From assembly GCA_023663805.1 (NCBI GenBank), contig JAMPGR010000003.1, positions 1 to 64,000 on the forward strand: 64,000 bases of DNA. Direction: 5' to 3'. The notes beneath the pieces are model-generated. The model did not search any database, was not told the origin of the DNA, and saw only the letters and a list, made by a program, of their open reading frames with translations. The number at the start of each line of letters is the position of its first letter. Position 1 is the stretch's first letter. Shown here piece after piece: positions 39,527-49,269 of the stretch. The position numbers and the translations under genes were made by a program. The DNA is from Clostridium sp. (GTDB lineage Bacteria > Bacteroidota > Bacteroidia > Bacteroidales > Muribaculaceae).

Positions 39527-42187
39527 ATGCAGGAAGACGAAACGACTACCCCCGTCGCCGACGGCGGTGACCGCATCAGAAAAATAGATATCGGCTCAGA
39601 AATGAAGTCGGCCTACATCGACTATTCGATGTCGGTTATTGTCTCTCGCGCGCTCCCCGATGTGCGCGACGGACTGAAGCCGGTTCACCGCCGCGTGCTC
39701 TACGGCATGAACGAGATGGGCAACACATCGAATCATCCCTATAAAAAGTCGGCTAACTGTGTCGGCGAAGTCATGGGTAAGTACCACCCCCACGGCGACT
39801 CCTCGATTTACGGAACCGTTGCCCGTCTGGCCCAGGACTGGAACATGCGCTATACGCTCGTCGACGGTAACGGTAACTTCGGATCGATCGACGGCGACTC
39901 CCCCGCTGCGATGCGTTACACCGAGGTGCGCCTCCGCCGCATTGGCGAGGAGATGCTCGCCAACATCGACGAGGATACCGTCGATTTCCAGCCTAACTAC
40001 GACGCCTCGCGCAAGGAACCGACTGTCCTGCCGACCCGTTTCCCGAACCTGCTGGTCAACGGTGCATCAGGTATCGCCGTCGGTATGGCGACCAATATGG
40101 CGCCCCACAACATGACCGAGGCGATCGACGCCTCAATCGCCCTGATTGACAACCCCGACATGACGATTCCCGAACTGATGGAGATTATCCCGGCTCCCGA
40201 CTTCCCGACCGGTGGCATCATCTACGGCTATGCCGGCGTCCGCGACGCCTTCGAGACAGGACGCGGCCGGATTATAATCCGCGCCAAAACAGAGATCGAG
40301 GTCGAGGACAGCCACGAAAACATCGTCGTTACCGAGATTCCCTACGCCGTCAACCGACGCGAACTGATTGACCAGATAAAGAACCTCGTCAACGAGAAGA
40401 AGATTGACGGAATCGCCAACGTAAACGACGAGAGCGACTACGAGGGCATGCGAATCGTCATCCACCTCAAGAGCGACACGAACTCACAGGTCACCCTGAA
40501 CAAACTCTTCAAACTCAGCCAGCTCCAGGCGTCGTTCAGCGTCAACAACGTCGCGCTCGTCGACGGACGCCCCCGGACGCTGAATCTGAAGGATATCCTG
40601 ACGGCCTTTATTCAGCACCGCCACGAGGTTGTCGTACGCCGGACGCAGTTCCGCCTCGGAAAGGCTCGCGAACGCGCTCATATTCTCGAGGGTCTAATCC
40701 TCGCCTCGCAGAATATCGACGAGGTCGTACGGATCATCCGCTCCTCCTCCTCGACCGAGGATGCCCGCAACCGCCTCTCCGAGCGGTTCGGTCTCAGCGA
40801 GGCCCAGACAACGGCGATCGTCGAGATGCGCCTGCGCCAGTTGACCGGACTCGAACAGGACAAACTGAACGGCGAATACAAAGAGGTCATGGATCGTATC
40901 GCCGAATATGAACTGATCCTCTCCGACGACAATGTCTGCCGCGAACTGATCAAGAACGAACTGATTGAAGTCCGCGAGAAATACGGCGACAAACGAAAGA
41001 CACGTATCGTTAAGCAGGCAACCGAATTCCGCGCCGAAGATGAATATGCCGATGACGATATGGTCATCACAATCTCGCATATGGGCTACATAAAGCGTAC
41101 GCCCCTGAAAGATTTCCGTGCCCAGAATCGCGGCGGAATCGGTTCGCGCGGCAGTGTCACCCGTAGCGAAGATTTCATCGAACATATATATATGGCGTCG
41201 ATGCACAGTTCGATGCTCTTCTTCACCCAGCGCGGCCGCTGCTACTGGATGAAGGTCTACGAACTCCCCGAAGGAACGCGCCAGACAAAGGGTCGCGCAA
41301 TCCAGAACCTACTCAATATCGAGCCGGGAGACAGCGTCAAAGCCTTCATCAGCGTCAAGGGTCTCGAAGACAAGGAATTCGTCACGACCCACAACCTTGT
41401 CTTCTCGACGCGCAACGGCGTGATCAAAAAAACTTCGCTCGAGGCATACTCCCGTCCGCGCGCGAAGGGTGTCAACGCGATTGTCATACGCGAAGATGAC
41501 AGCCTGATCAATGTCGAACTGACCGACGGCAACTCCGAGATCATCCTCGCCTCGCGCCAGGGTCGCGCAATTCGCTTCCACGAGAATAAGGTCCGCGAGA
41601 TGGGACGCGTCTCGACCGGCGTCCGCGGCATGCGCCTCGAGGGTGACGACTATGTCGTCGGTATGGTCTGCATGTCGGAGGAATCGGCCAACACCCTGAT
41701 GGTCATCACCGAAAACGGCTATGGGAAGCGTTCGGCTCTGGCCGGATACCGCGTGACGAACCGCGGCGGAAAGGGTGTCTGCACCCTGAAGGTGACCGAA
41801 AAGACCGGACTCGTCGTCGGCATCGCTAGCGTCAACGATAGCAACGACCTGATGATCATCAACAAGAGCGGCATCACACTCCGCGTTAACGTCTCGGCGT
41901 TCCGCGTCATGGGCCGTTATGCCCAGGGACTCCGCCTGATTAATCTCGAGAAACGAAACGACTCGATTGCCTCGTTCTGCTCCGTAGACTCCGACCCCGA
42001 GGAGGAGGTCGATAACAGCGCGATCGACGCCGAGGCCCAGCATGCCGCCGACATAATCGACGAGGCTCTCGAGACCGAAGAGGAGATTGAGGAAGAGATC
42101 GAAGAGGATGTCGAGGCGGATGTCGAGGAAACCGACGACATCACAGACGAAGACAACGAAGACACCCAGATGACCCTCGATCTCTGA
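39527..42187 (+). CDS. gyrA: DNA gyrase subunit A
   Basis: Breakage-reunion subunit of gyrase. Recognisable segments are [57 protein letters not shown] (quinolone pocket), [18 protein letters not shown] with the catalytic Tyr, and the six-bladed C-terminal beta-pinwheel. The wrapping motif reads NRGGKG rather than QRGGKG. The last ~65 residues are strongly acidic ([20 protein letters not shown]). The ATG at 39527 is preferred; a TTG at 39515 would add four residues. In the quinolone pocket the position equal to E. coli Ser83 is Ser and that equal to Asp87 is Gly. A TPR protein gene follows after 71 bp. Confidence 0.96.
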   Translation: MQEDETTTPVADGGDRIRKIDIGSEMKSAYIDYSMSVIVSRALPDVRDGLKPVHRRVLYGMNEMGNTSNHPYKKSANCVGEVMGKYHPHGDSSIYGTVARLAQDWNMRYTLVDGNGNFGSIDGDSPAAMRYTEVRLRRIGEEMLANIDEDTVDFQPNYDASRKEPTVLPTRFPNLLVNGASGIAVGMATNMAPHNMTEAIDASIALIDNPDMTIPELMEIIPAPDFPTGGIIYGYAGVRDAFETGRGRIIIRAKTEIEVEDSHENIVVTEIPYAVNRRELIDQIKNLVNEKKIDGIANVNDESDYEGMRIVIHLKSDTNSQVTLNKLFKLSQLQASFSVNNVALVDGRPRTLNLKDILTAFIQHRHEVVVRRTQFRLGKARERAHILEGLILASQNIDEVVRIIRSSSSTEDARNRLSERFGLSEAQTTAIVEMRLRQLTGLEQDKLNGEYKEVMDRIAEYELILSDDNVCRELIKNELIEVREKYGDKRKTRIVKQATEFRAEDEYADDDMVITISHMGYIKRTPLKDFRAQNRGGIGSRGSVTRSEDFIEHIYMASMHSSMLFFTQRGRCYWMKVYELPEGTRQTKGRAIQNLLNIEPGDSVKAFISVKGLEDKEFVTTHNLVFSTRNGVIKKTSLEAYSRPRAKGVNAIVIREDDSLINVELTDGNSEIILASRQGRAIRFHENKVREMGRVSTGVRGMRLEGDDYVVGMVCMSEESANTLMVITENGYGKRSALAGYRVTNRGGKGVCTLKVTEKTGLVVGIASVNDSNDLMIINKSGITLRVNVSAFRVMGRYAQGLRLINLEKRNDSIASFCSVDSDPEEEVDNSAIDAEAQHAADIIDEALETEEEIEEEIEEDVEADVEETDDITDEDNEDTQMTLDL

Positions 42188-42258
42188 GCCACGCCCAAAG
42201 AAACAAACAAATACCAAAATAAACCAAAACAAACAAACCCATTTTAACTGTCCTCTTT

Positions 42259-43485
42259 ATGAAAAAGACATTGTTAATCGGACTCGCCTTGATCGCCGGC
42301 CTGGGCCTTTCGGCCCAGCAGAGCGTTCTGAAAGAGGTCGAGAGAAGCCTTAAATCGTCGGCGAGCGCTACCCAGGCACTCAACGATATCCAGCCCGCGC
42401 TGACCAACCCCGAGACCGCCGAACTCGCCGAGACCTGGACCCTCGCCGGACGCGCCGGATTCGACGTCTACCAGGAGTCGATCCTTCTCCAGGCAACGGG
42501 CCAGCAGCTCAGCCCCGAACAGCAGGACGCCGCCGCCGGCGCGCTCCTCGACGGATTCGGATACTACCTCCACGCCCTGCCCCTCGACACCGTTGTCGAC
42601 GCCAAGGGAAAGACGAAGACAAAATACTCGAAAGATATCGTAAAACATATCAATCAGAAATATGAAGACCTGCGTAACGCCGGCGTAATGGCATGGCAGA
42701 ACGCGGACTACGACCGCGCCTATAACATTTGGGAACTCTATCTGACTCTCCCGACCAACCCGGTCCTCGGCAAGAACGCCCCGAAGGCTGCGGTCGACAC
42801 AATCCAGGGTGAGATCATGTGGAACCAGGCAATCGCCCGTCTTCTGACTAACGACAATGCCGGAGCTCTCGCAAAGTTCCAGCAGATGGAAGGCTATAAC
42901 TTCATGCCCGAAGACTACTATGCCTACGCTATGACCGCCGCCCAGGCTGTCGGAAACGACGAACTCGCCAACGAATATGCCCGCAAAGGTCTCGAGAACG
43001 CCAAGACTAACGAGTCGAAGACCGGCTTCATCGCCCAGTTGATCAACACCGAACTGAACAACAAGAATTACACCGCCGCCAACAAACTCGTCAACGACGC
43101 CCTCGAAACAACTCCTGAATCGGAAGTCGACCTCCGCGCCCAGCTCTACGACATCCTCGGCTCTATCGCCGAGAACGCCGAGAACCTCGACGAGGCTGCC
43201 GGATATTTCAAGAAGGCAATCGAAACGAACCCCAACTACGGGAAGGGATACTTCGACTACGGCCGTATTCTCTATAACCGCGCCCTCGCCCTCGACGACA
43301 CCCTCGACAGCGAAGCCGACCGCGATGCCCGGGCTGTCCCGATGTTCAAGGAAGCCGCCGGCTATTTCGAAAAAGCCTATGAACTCGACGACAACCTGAG
43401 CCAGGTTCCCGGAGCGCTCTACCGCCTCTACTACCGCCTCGGCCCGGGCTACGAAGACAAAGCCTCCTACTGGGAGAATCTCTGA
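42259..43485 (+). CDS. Exported tetratricopeptide-repeat protein (408 aa)
   Basis: A clear signal peptide (KKTLLIGLALIAGLGLSAQ) precedes helical repeats. TPR consensus units are visible in the C-terminal half, e.g. LYDILGSIAENAENLDEAAGYFKKAIETNPNYGKGYFDYG and AAGYFEKAYELDDNLSQVPGALYRLYYRLG, with degenerate ones from ~150 on. No catalytic domain is present. It is probably a periplasmic scaffold or adaptor; such proteins after gyrA are common in Bacteroidales. It may be co-transcribed with gyrA, and a strong terminator follows. Confidence 0.85.
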   Translation: MKKTLLIGLALIAGLGLSAQQSVLKEVERSLKSSASATQALNDIQPALTNPETAELAETWTLAGRAGFDVYQESILLQATGQQLSPEQQDAAAGALLDGFGYYLHALPLDTVVDAKGKTKTKYSKDIVKHINQKYEDLRNAGVMAWQNADYDRAYNIWELYLTLPTNPVLGKNAPKAAVDTIQGEIMWNQAIARLLTNDNAGALAKFQQMEGYNFMPEDYYAYAMTAAQAVGNDELANEYARKGLENAKTNESKTGFIAQLINTELNNKNYTAANKLVNDALETTPESEVDLRAQLYDILGSIAENAENLDEAAGYFKKAIETNPNYGKGYFDYGRILYNRALALDDTLDSEADRDARAVPMFKEAAGYFEKAYELDDNLSQVPGALYRLYYRLGPGYEDKASYWENL

Positions 43486-43522
43486 TATCCCTCCGGATAG
43501 AAAACTAATCTCGACTGATAAG

Positions 43523-43571
43523 GGGAACGGATTGGCATGGTGTCGGAACCGTCAGTCCGTTCCCGTTTTTT
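43523..43571 (+). terminator. Terminator after the TPR protein gene
   Basis: GGGAACGGATTG (43523-43534) pairs with 43553-43564 (one G-U pair), followed by G and six T residues. Confidence 0.85.
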
Positions 43572-43589
43572 AACCCTTAGAATCGCAAC

Positions 43590-44144
43590 ATGGCCGATAC
43601 AATCCATCAATTCGATCAGGCGCTCAGACAGTGCCGCGATATTTTTGTCAGAAAACTGAGTGATTACGGTGCGTCGTGGCGCATCATGCGTTCCGAGTCA
43701 ATAACCGACCAGCTCTATATCAAGGCCAAACGGATCCGGACCCTCGAAAGCGGATGCAAGGCGAGCGTCGACGAGGGAATCCTCCCCGAGTTCATGGCGA
43801 TTGTCAACTACTCGGCTGTCGCCCTGATCCAGACAGCCCGCGGGGCTGCCGACTCTGTCGATATCGACAACCAGACCGCACTCGAGGCCTACGACAGGGC
43901 AATCGCCGTCAGCCGCGACCTGATGATCGCCAAGAACCATGACTACAACGAGGCGTGGCGTTCGATGCGTGTCAAATCCTATACAGACTTTATTCTGACA
44001 AAACTTGCCCGGATCAAACAGATTGAAGATAACGACGGAACAACCATTATCTCCGAGGGGGTCGACGGAAACTATATGGACATAATGAACTACGCCGTGT
44101 TCGGCATAATCAAACTGACTGAGCGCGATGGTGGAGAAGCGTGA
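43590..44144 (+). CDS. DUF1599 (Nmad1-type) protein with internal duplication (184 aa)
   Basis: Two tandem copies of one helical unit: FDQALRQCRDIFVRKLSDYGASWRIMR at ~8-34 and YDRAIAVSRDLMIAKNHDYNEAWRSMR at ~100-126, each followed by a TDxxxxKxxRIxxLE/IED segment and an xxMxIxNYA segment. DUF1599 is also named nucleotide modification associated domain 1, suggesting a nucleotide-related role, but no reaction is known to me. It overlaps the downstream DoxX gene by 17 bp, so the pair is translationally linked, a gene order kept in other Bacteroidales. Confidence 0.85.
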   Translation: MADTIHQFDQALRQCRDIFVRKLSDYGASWRIMRSESITDQLYIKAKRIRTLESGCKASVDEGILPEFMAIVNYSAVALIQTARGAADSVDIDNQTALEAYDRAIAVSRDLMIAKNHDYNEAWRSMRVKSYTDFILTKLARIKQIEDNDGTTIISEGVDGNYMDIMNYAVFGIIKLTERDGGEA

Positions 44145-45417
44145 ATCCTGGACCGACCGCCATCCTGCCGCGCTGAAAGCGATCGTCTGGGTCCTGCGTC
44201 TGGTTGTCGGCGGGGTTTTTGTTGTCTCAGGCCTGAGCAAATCGATAGACCTCTGGGGGTTCGTCTACAAGATCGAGGAATATCTCGATGTATGGAACCT
44301 GCCGGTCTGGCGGTCGCTGTCGTTCGTTGTGGCAGTTGTATTGGCCGGGACCGAATTCGTCAGTGGAGCGATGTTGCTGCTCGGCGCGTTCCGGAAGTCG
44401 GTCGTCTGGTGGATGCTTCTTATGATGGCGGGGATGCTTCCGCTGACACTCTATATCTATCTTGCCGACCCGGTCAGCGACTGCGGATGCTTCGGAGACT
44501 TCCTGATTCTGTCGAACGGCGCGACTTTCGCGAAAAATATTTTCCTTTCGGCTGCACTCGTTTTCCTCGCTGTCTATAATCGCCGCGCCGGATATATCTA
44601 TAATCCATACATCCAGTGGATTCCTCTGGTGCTATGTTCGGTCTATGTACTTGCGGTAGGGCTGATCGGATACAATATCCAGCCGCTGGTCGATTTCCGC
44701 AGTTTCGCTCCCGGAACCGAACTGCTTCCGGCTGACGATGACGATGACAACGACGAGGCTGAAATCGAGTTCCTCTACAGGCGCGACGGCGAGACCCGCG
44801 CGTTCGCAATCGACAATCTGCCGGACTCGACATGGACCTTCGTCGACCGTGTCGGTTCAGATATGGCCTCCGGCTCCCGGACAGACTTCGTTATTGTCGA
44901 AGACGGCTATGACATTGCTCCGGAGATTATCTCGACCGAAGGGGAACAGATAATCCTGACAATACCTGAGTTCAATCGCGCCGACATATCCTACACCCTG
45001 CTTCTCAACGAAATCTACGAACGAGAACAGTTGCGGGGCGGGTCGATGGTTTGCCTGATCGGAGGAGGGGAGGAGGCTGTCGAAGTCTGGAAAGACTATT
45101 CGCTCGCTTCATATCCGGTCTATGCGGCCGAGCCAACACTGATTAAGGAACTCGCCCGCGGAAACATGGCTCTCGTCTGTCTCGAAGATGGGATTGTCAC
45201 CTGGAAAAGGACTGTCTCGTCGATGTCGCTCGACGATGACAACGGCAGTGGTTATGACCCCTCGGGAGTCGTCGGGCTAATCGTCACCGACGGTCCGGAG
45301 GTACTGATGACTCTGACTCTCGTGCTTGTTTGTGCTCTTGCACTTTTTGCTACGCCGCTGTTTTTCCAAATGCTCAGTCGGATAAAATTCAAAAGAAAAC
45401 CGAAGAAATCCCACTAA
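44128..45417 (+). CDS. DoxX-like membrane protein, BT_3928 family (429 aa)
   Basis: The N-terminal third is a four-helix DoxX/MauE-type membrane domain (VLRLVVGGVFVVSGLSKSID, LSFVVAVVLAGTEFVSGAMLLLG, MLLMMAGMLPLTLYIYLADPVSDCGCFGDF, IFLSAALVFLAVYN). The DCGCFGD motif is that of MauE-like methylamine/DsbD-related proteins linked to disulfide exchange. The rest is extracytoplasmic, containing a thioredoxin-like region without a visible CxxC, and one C-terminal helix (VLMTLTLVLVCALALFATPLFF). A role in redox or electron transfer at the membrane is inferred. It is co-expressed with the DUF1599 gene. Confidence 0.82.
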   Translation: MVEKRESWTDRHPAALKAIVWVLRLVVGGVFVVSGLSKSIDLWGFVYKIEEYLDVWNLPVWRSLSFVVAVVLAGTEFVSGAMLLLGAFRKSVVWWMLLMMAGMLPLTLYIYLADPVSDCGCFGDFLILSNGATFAKNIFLSAALVFLAVYNRRAGYIYNPYIQWIPLVLCSVYVLAVGLIGYNIQPLVDFRSFAPGTELLPADDDDDNDEAEIEFLYRRDGETRAFAIDNLPDSTWTFVDRVGSDMASGSRTDFVIVEDGYDIAPEIISTEGEQIILTIPEFNRADISYTLLLNEIYEREQLRGGSMVCLIGGGEEAVEVWKDYSLASYPVYAAEPTLIKELARGNMALVCLEDGIVTWKRTVSSMSLDDDNGSGYDPSGVVGLIVTDGPEVLMTLTLVLVCALALFATPLFFQMLSRIKFKRKPKKSH

Positions 45418-45433
45418 CTTCGAAACTATTTAG

Positions 45434-45441
45434 TAATTTTG
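45434..45441 (+). promoter_or_regulatory. -7 box upstream of sppA
   Basis: TAATTTTG, 72 bp before the chosen sppA start. The longer sppA frame would begin at 45439, inside this box. Confidence 0.55.
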
Positions 45442-45513
45442 CATTCCGGAGAGGATAGCATTGTCATTCCCGACTCCGAAAGCAAAATAAACGAACAAAT
45501 CAGATTTGTCATA

Positions 45514-47283
45514 ATGCGTCAGTTTTTTATAAACTTCATGGCCGTATTGGCCGGTTTCTGGATCTCCTTTTTCCTGGCAATCGTCGGGTTTTTCCTGTTT
45601 GTCGGAATTGTCGCGTCGGTCGGTACATCTCCGGCTGGATCGGCGGTCACTTCCGTCTCGAAACATTCGGTCCTGCGGATCGACCTGAACACCGAGATCT
45701 CGGAGCGCCGCTCGGCTTCGGACGAATTTTCGTCGTTTATGGCTGACGGCCGCGAATCGATGCCGCTCAACACGCTCCTCGCCGCGATCCGATATGCCGA
45801 AACCGATAGGGATATCGACGGAATCGTGATTGTTCCCTCGGGGGGCGGTGGCGGCATGGCACAGACCGAGTCCCTCGTCCGCCAGTTACGCCGGTTCCGC
45901 GAAAGCGGGAAGTGGATCTACTCCTACGGCGACAACTACACACAGGGAAACTACTGGGTCTCTTCCGTCTCAGATTCGATTTTTGTCAACCCGATCGGAT
46001 CTGTCGATGTCCATGGCCTGTCATCGACGACGCTCTATTTCAAATCGCTGCTCGACCGCCTCGGAATCGACATCCAGGTCGTCAAAGTCGGAACCTTCAA
46101 GAGCGCAGTCGAACCCTACCTGCTCGAATCGATGAGCGAGGCCAACCGTCTGCAGCAGGAGGTCTTCCTCGGACGCATGTGGAAACGTATCGCGGGCGAA
46201 ATCGCCGAAGCACGCGACATAACGGTTGCCGAACTTAATTCAGCCGCTGACTCCTGCGCATATGCCCGTCCGCTCGGGTTCCTGCTCGACAACGGTCTGG
46301 TCGACCGCGCGATGTATGCCCACGAATTTCGTGACTTCATAAGCGACCTGACCGACCAGGAGGATCCGCGCTACGTCGACCTTGCCGACTATATCTCGGC
46401 GCGCGACATAAAGCCATTCGAGAACAAGGGACGCTCGAAAATCGCCGTTCTCTACGCGACCGGCGAAATAACCGACGACAGCGGCGACGGAATTGTCGGG
46501 GCGGACATGGTCCCGATGATCTTCGATCTCGCCGAGGAGGATGACATCTGCGGCCTGATTCTCCGCGTCAACTCCGGCGGAGGCAGTGCCTTCGCCTCGG
46601 AGCAGATCTGGGAAGCTCTCGAACGCTACAAGGAGAAGACCGGAAATCCGTTCTATGTCTCGATGAGCGACTATGCGGCCTCGGGGGGATACTACATCTC
46701 CTGCGGCGCCGACTCGATTTTCGCCGAGCCCCTGACCCTGACCGGGTCGATCGGCATCTTCGGAATGATACCCTGCGCAGAAAAACTGATGAAGGACAAA
46801 ATCGGAATCAACGCCGAAACAGTCGCGACCAATCCCTCCGGAGCATATCCGACCCTCTACTCGATGATGACCCCCGGACAGCGCGGTGCCCTGCAGCAGA
46901 TGGTCAACAACGGCTATGAACTCTTCACGAGCCGCGTCGCTCAGGGACGTCACATTTCGCAGGATTCTGTCAAGATGATTGCCGAAGGCCGCGTCTGGGA
47001 CGGGCAGACCGCACTCGAAATCGGCCTCGTCGACCGCCTCGGCGGTCTCGACGACGCGATCGCTTCTATGAAACAACTGCTCGACATCGAGAAATGCGAA
47101 ATCGTCGAGTATCCCGACGTCGACTTCAACTTCTGGCGCGAGATGAAACGCTCCTTCCGCGGAATACGAGCCGAATTCGTCAGCCGAGAACTCGGCGATT
47201 TGGCCCCGTGTGTCGAAGTCGCCGCGCTCCTGCGTGACGCCGCTCCGCTGCAGTGCCGCATGACCCCGATGATTATCGAATAG
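45514..47283 (+). CDS. sppA: Signal peptide peptidase SppA, long (67K) type
   Basis: Membrane-anchored serine protease degrading signal peptides after their release. Residues 2-35 form the N-terminal membrane anchor (FFINFMAVLAGFWISFFLAIVGFFLFVGIV). Two tandem SppA domains follow: the first contributes the catalytic Lys region (VQVVKVGTFKSAVEPYLLESMSEANR), the second the nucleophile Ser in MSDYAASGGYYISCGADSIFAEP. Length (589 aa) fits the two-domain type. I chose ATG at 45514 because the frame from 45439 starts within the promoter. It heads the cluster sppA-lpxK-punA-thiL. Confidence 0.93.
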   Translation: MRQFFINFMAVLAGFWISFFLAIVGFFLFVGIVASVGTSPAGSAVTSVSKHSVLRIDLNTEISERRSASDEFSSFMADGRESMPLNTLLAAIRYAETDRDIDGIVIVPSGGGGGMAQTESLVRQLRRFRESGKWIYSYGDNYTQGNYWVSSVSDSIFVNPIGSVDVHGLSSTTLYFKSLLDRLGIDIQVVKVGTFKSAVEPYLLESMSEANRLQQEVFLGRMWKRIAGEIAEARDITVAELNSAADSCAYARPLGFLLDNGLVDRAMYAHEFRDFISDLTDQEDPRYVDLADYISARDIKPFENKGRSKIAVLYATGEITDDSGDGIVGADMVPMIFDLAEEDDICGLILRVNSGGGSAFASEQIWEALERYKEKTGNPFYVSMSDYAASGGYYISCGADSIFAEPLTLTGSIGIFGMIPCAEKLMKDKIGINAETVATNPSGAYPTLYSMMTPGQRGALQQMVNNGYELFTSRVAQGRHISQDSVKMIAEGRVWDGQTALEIGLVDRLGGLDDAIASMKQLLDIEKCEIVEYPDVDFNFWREMKRSFRGIRAEFVSRELGDLAPCVEVAALLRDAAPLQCRMTPMIIE

Positions 47284-47318
47284 ACCCCGAATCAACAACG
47301 CCCGACAACAACAGCCCT

Positions 47319-48413
47319 ATGGCACGCAATAAACTACTGTCCGCACTGATTCTCGCCCCCGCCTCGCTGGTCTACGGAGCGTGTGTCGGCGTGCGCAACT
47401 GGCTGTTCAACCGCGGAATCCTGAAGAGCGAGAGTTTCGACATCCCGGTTGTAGTCGTCGGTAACATCGCCGTCGGCGGCACCGGAAAGACCCCCCACGT
47501 CGAGTATCTTGTCGAACAGATGCGCCACAGTTTCAATGTCGCTGTCCTCTCGCGCGGATACCGCCGGCGTACCTCTGGGTTCGTCCTGGCCGGAAATAAC
47601 TCGACCGTCGACCAGATTGGCGACGAACCGCTCCAGATCTATCGTAAGTTCGGGCGGACAGTTTCAGTCGCCGTATGCGAAAAACGTGTCAAAGGGATCA
47701 ACCGCTTGCGCGAGGAACGACCCGAAACCAGCATGGTCATCCTCGACGACGCGTTCCAGCACCGTTATGTCCATCCGACCGTCGCCGTCGTCCTGACCGA
47801 CTTCTCCCGTCCGGCCTACGACGACAGCCTGCTCCCTTACGGCCGTCTGCGCGAGCCGATGGGAGCCCTGAACCGCGCCGACATAGTTGTCGTGACGAAA
47901 TGTCCGCCTGATGTGCGCCCTATGGATCTGCGTCTTGTCCGACAGAATCTGAATCTCTACCCCTGGCAGAAACTGTTCTTCTCGACATTCGAATACGGCG
48001 CTCCGGTCCCGGTCTTCCCCGACGCCGCCCCGGCGCCGCTGTCGCTCGCGTCGCTGACCGAATACGACAATCTGATCTCCTTTACCGGAATCGAGAACCC
48101 CCGGCCGCTGCTGCGCTATCTGCGGCGCCACCGCGCGAAGGTCAAGGTCATGCGCTATCCCGACCACCATTACTTTACCACCTCAGACCTCGAGAACCTC
48201 AGCAAACGTTACCAGCGGCTGAAAGGAAGACAGCGCTATATCGTGACGACCGAAAAGGACGCGATGCGTCTGCGGGGGAATCCCGATTTCCCTGACGAAC
48301 TGAAAAGCCTGATTTACTATATCCCGGTCGGCGTCCGCTTCCTCGATTCGTCAGACGATGTCGACTTCGGTACGACAGTTCGTGCCATTATAAAGAAAAA
48401 AACAATCTCATAA
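47319..48413 (+). CDS. lpxK: Tetraacyldisaccharide 4'-kinase LpxK
   Basis: Phosphorylates the 4' position of the lipid A disaccharide precursor at the inner membrane. A hydrophobic N-terminus (LLSALILAPASLVYGACV) is followed by the P-loop VVGNIAVGGTGKTPHVEYL and VLSRGYRRRTSGF; the Walker-B-like VILDDAFQHRYVHPTVAVVLTDF and FTGIENPRPLLRYL segments are as in LpxK. The ATG at 47319 gives the normal N-terminus; the frame from 47253 would overlap sppA. It lies 35 bp after sppA. Confidence 0.93.
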   Translation: MARNKLLSALILAPASLVYGACVGVRNWLFNRGILKSESFDIPVVVVGNIAVGGTGKTPHVEYLVEQMRHSFNVAVLSRGYRRRTSGFVLAGNNSTVDQIGDEPLQIYRKFGRTVSVAVCEKRVKGINRLREERPETSMVILDDAFQHRYVHPTVAVVLTDFSRPAYDDSLLPYGRLREPMGALNRADIVVVTKCPPDVRPMDLRLVRQNLNLYPWQKLFFSTFEYGAPVPVFPDAAPAPLSLASLTEYDNLISFTGIENPRPLLRYLRRHRAKVKVMRYPDHHYFTTSDLENLSKRYQRLKGRQRYIVTTEKDAMRLRGNPDFPDELKSLIYYIPVGVRFLDSSDDVDFGTTVRAIIKKKTIS

Positions 48414-48429
48414 CCATAAAAATACGACT

Positions 48430-49248
48430 ATGGACATGCTCGAAATGATAGACCGCTCGGCCGACTATATCCGCTCGCGGGCCGGAGAGATCCCGACAAC
48501 AGCCATTATCCTCGGAACAGGACTCGGCGCGCTTGTTGATCACATTGAAAACAAACAGTATATCCCCTATAAGGAAATTCCTAACTTCCCCGTCTCGACT
48601 GTCGAAGGCCACAGCGGAAACCTGATTATCGGCACACTCGGCGACAAACCGGTCATGGCGATGCAGGGACGCTTCCACTACTACGAAGGCTACGACATGA
48701 AGCAGGTAACGTTCCCCGTCCGCGTCATGCACCGCCTCGGCGTCAAGACCCTCTTCGTCAGCAACGCAGCCGGCGGAATGAACAAAGAGTTCCGTGTCGG
48801 CGACATCATGGTCATCACCGACCATATCAACCTCTTCCCCGAGAATCCCCTCCGCGGAAAGAACTACGAGGAACTCGGCCCGCGTTTCCCGGCGATGACC
48901 GAGGCCTATAACCACCGCCTGATTGCCCTCGCCGACCAGATCGCCGCCGAGAAGTCTATCAGGCTGATGCACGGCGTCTATGTCGGAACACCCGGCCCGA
49001 CGTTCGAAACCCCCGCCGAGTATGAATATTTCCGGATTATCGGAGGTGACGCCGTCGGGATGTCGACAGTTCCGGAGGTAATCGTCGCAAACCACGCCGG
49101 AATGCAGGTCTTCGGCGTGTCGGTCATCACAGACCTAGGCGGAAAGGATGTGACCGACGTGCCGACCCACGAAGAGGTCCAGCTCGCTGCCCAGGCAGCC
49201 CAGCCCCGGATGATGGAGATTATGAAGGAACTGATCGGACGCGCCTGA
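48430..49248 (+). CDS. punA: Purine-nucleoside phosphorylase (PNP I)
   Basis: Trimeric-type phosphorylase splitting inosine, guanosine and deoxy forms into base and (deoxy)ribose-1-phosphate. Visible motifs are AIILGTGLGALVDHIE (phosphate site), STVEGHSGNLIIGTL, MQGRFHYYEGYDMKQVTFPVRVM, FVSNAAGGMN, and FETPAEYEYFRIIGGDAVGMSTVPEVIVANHAG with the catalytic region. Length (272 aa) is standard. It starts 16 bp after lpxK and is followed by thiL after 21 bp. Confidence 0.95.
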   Translation: MDMLEMIDRSADYIRSRAGEIPTTAIILGTGLGALVDHIENKQYIPYKEIPNFPVSTVEGHSGNLIIGTLGDKPVMAMQGRFHYYEGYDMKQVTFPVRVMHRLGVKTLFVSNAAGGMNKEFRVGDIMVITDHINLFPENPLRGKNYEELGPRFPAMTEAYNHRLIALADQIAAEKSIRLMHGVYVGTPGPTFETPAEYEYFRIIGGDAVGMSTVPEVIVANHAGMQVFGVSVITDLGGKDVTDVPTHEEVQLAAQAAQPRMMEIMKELIGRA

Positions 49249-49269
49249 CCCGTAATCCTCCCGAACATT

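Noticed and set aside
46240..47298. 352-aa open frame antisense to sppA
   Set aside because: Shadow frame; Asp/Val-rich without motifs.
49249..49269. TPP riboswitch before thiL
   Set aside because: The 21-bp gap from punA cannot hold a THI element.
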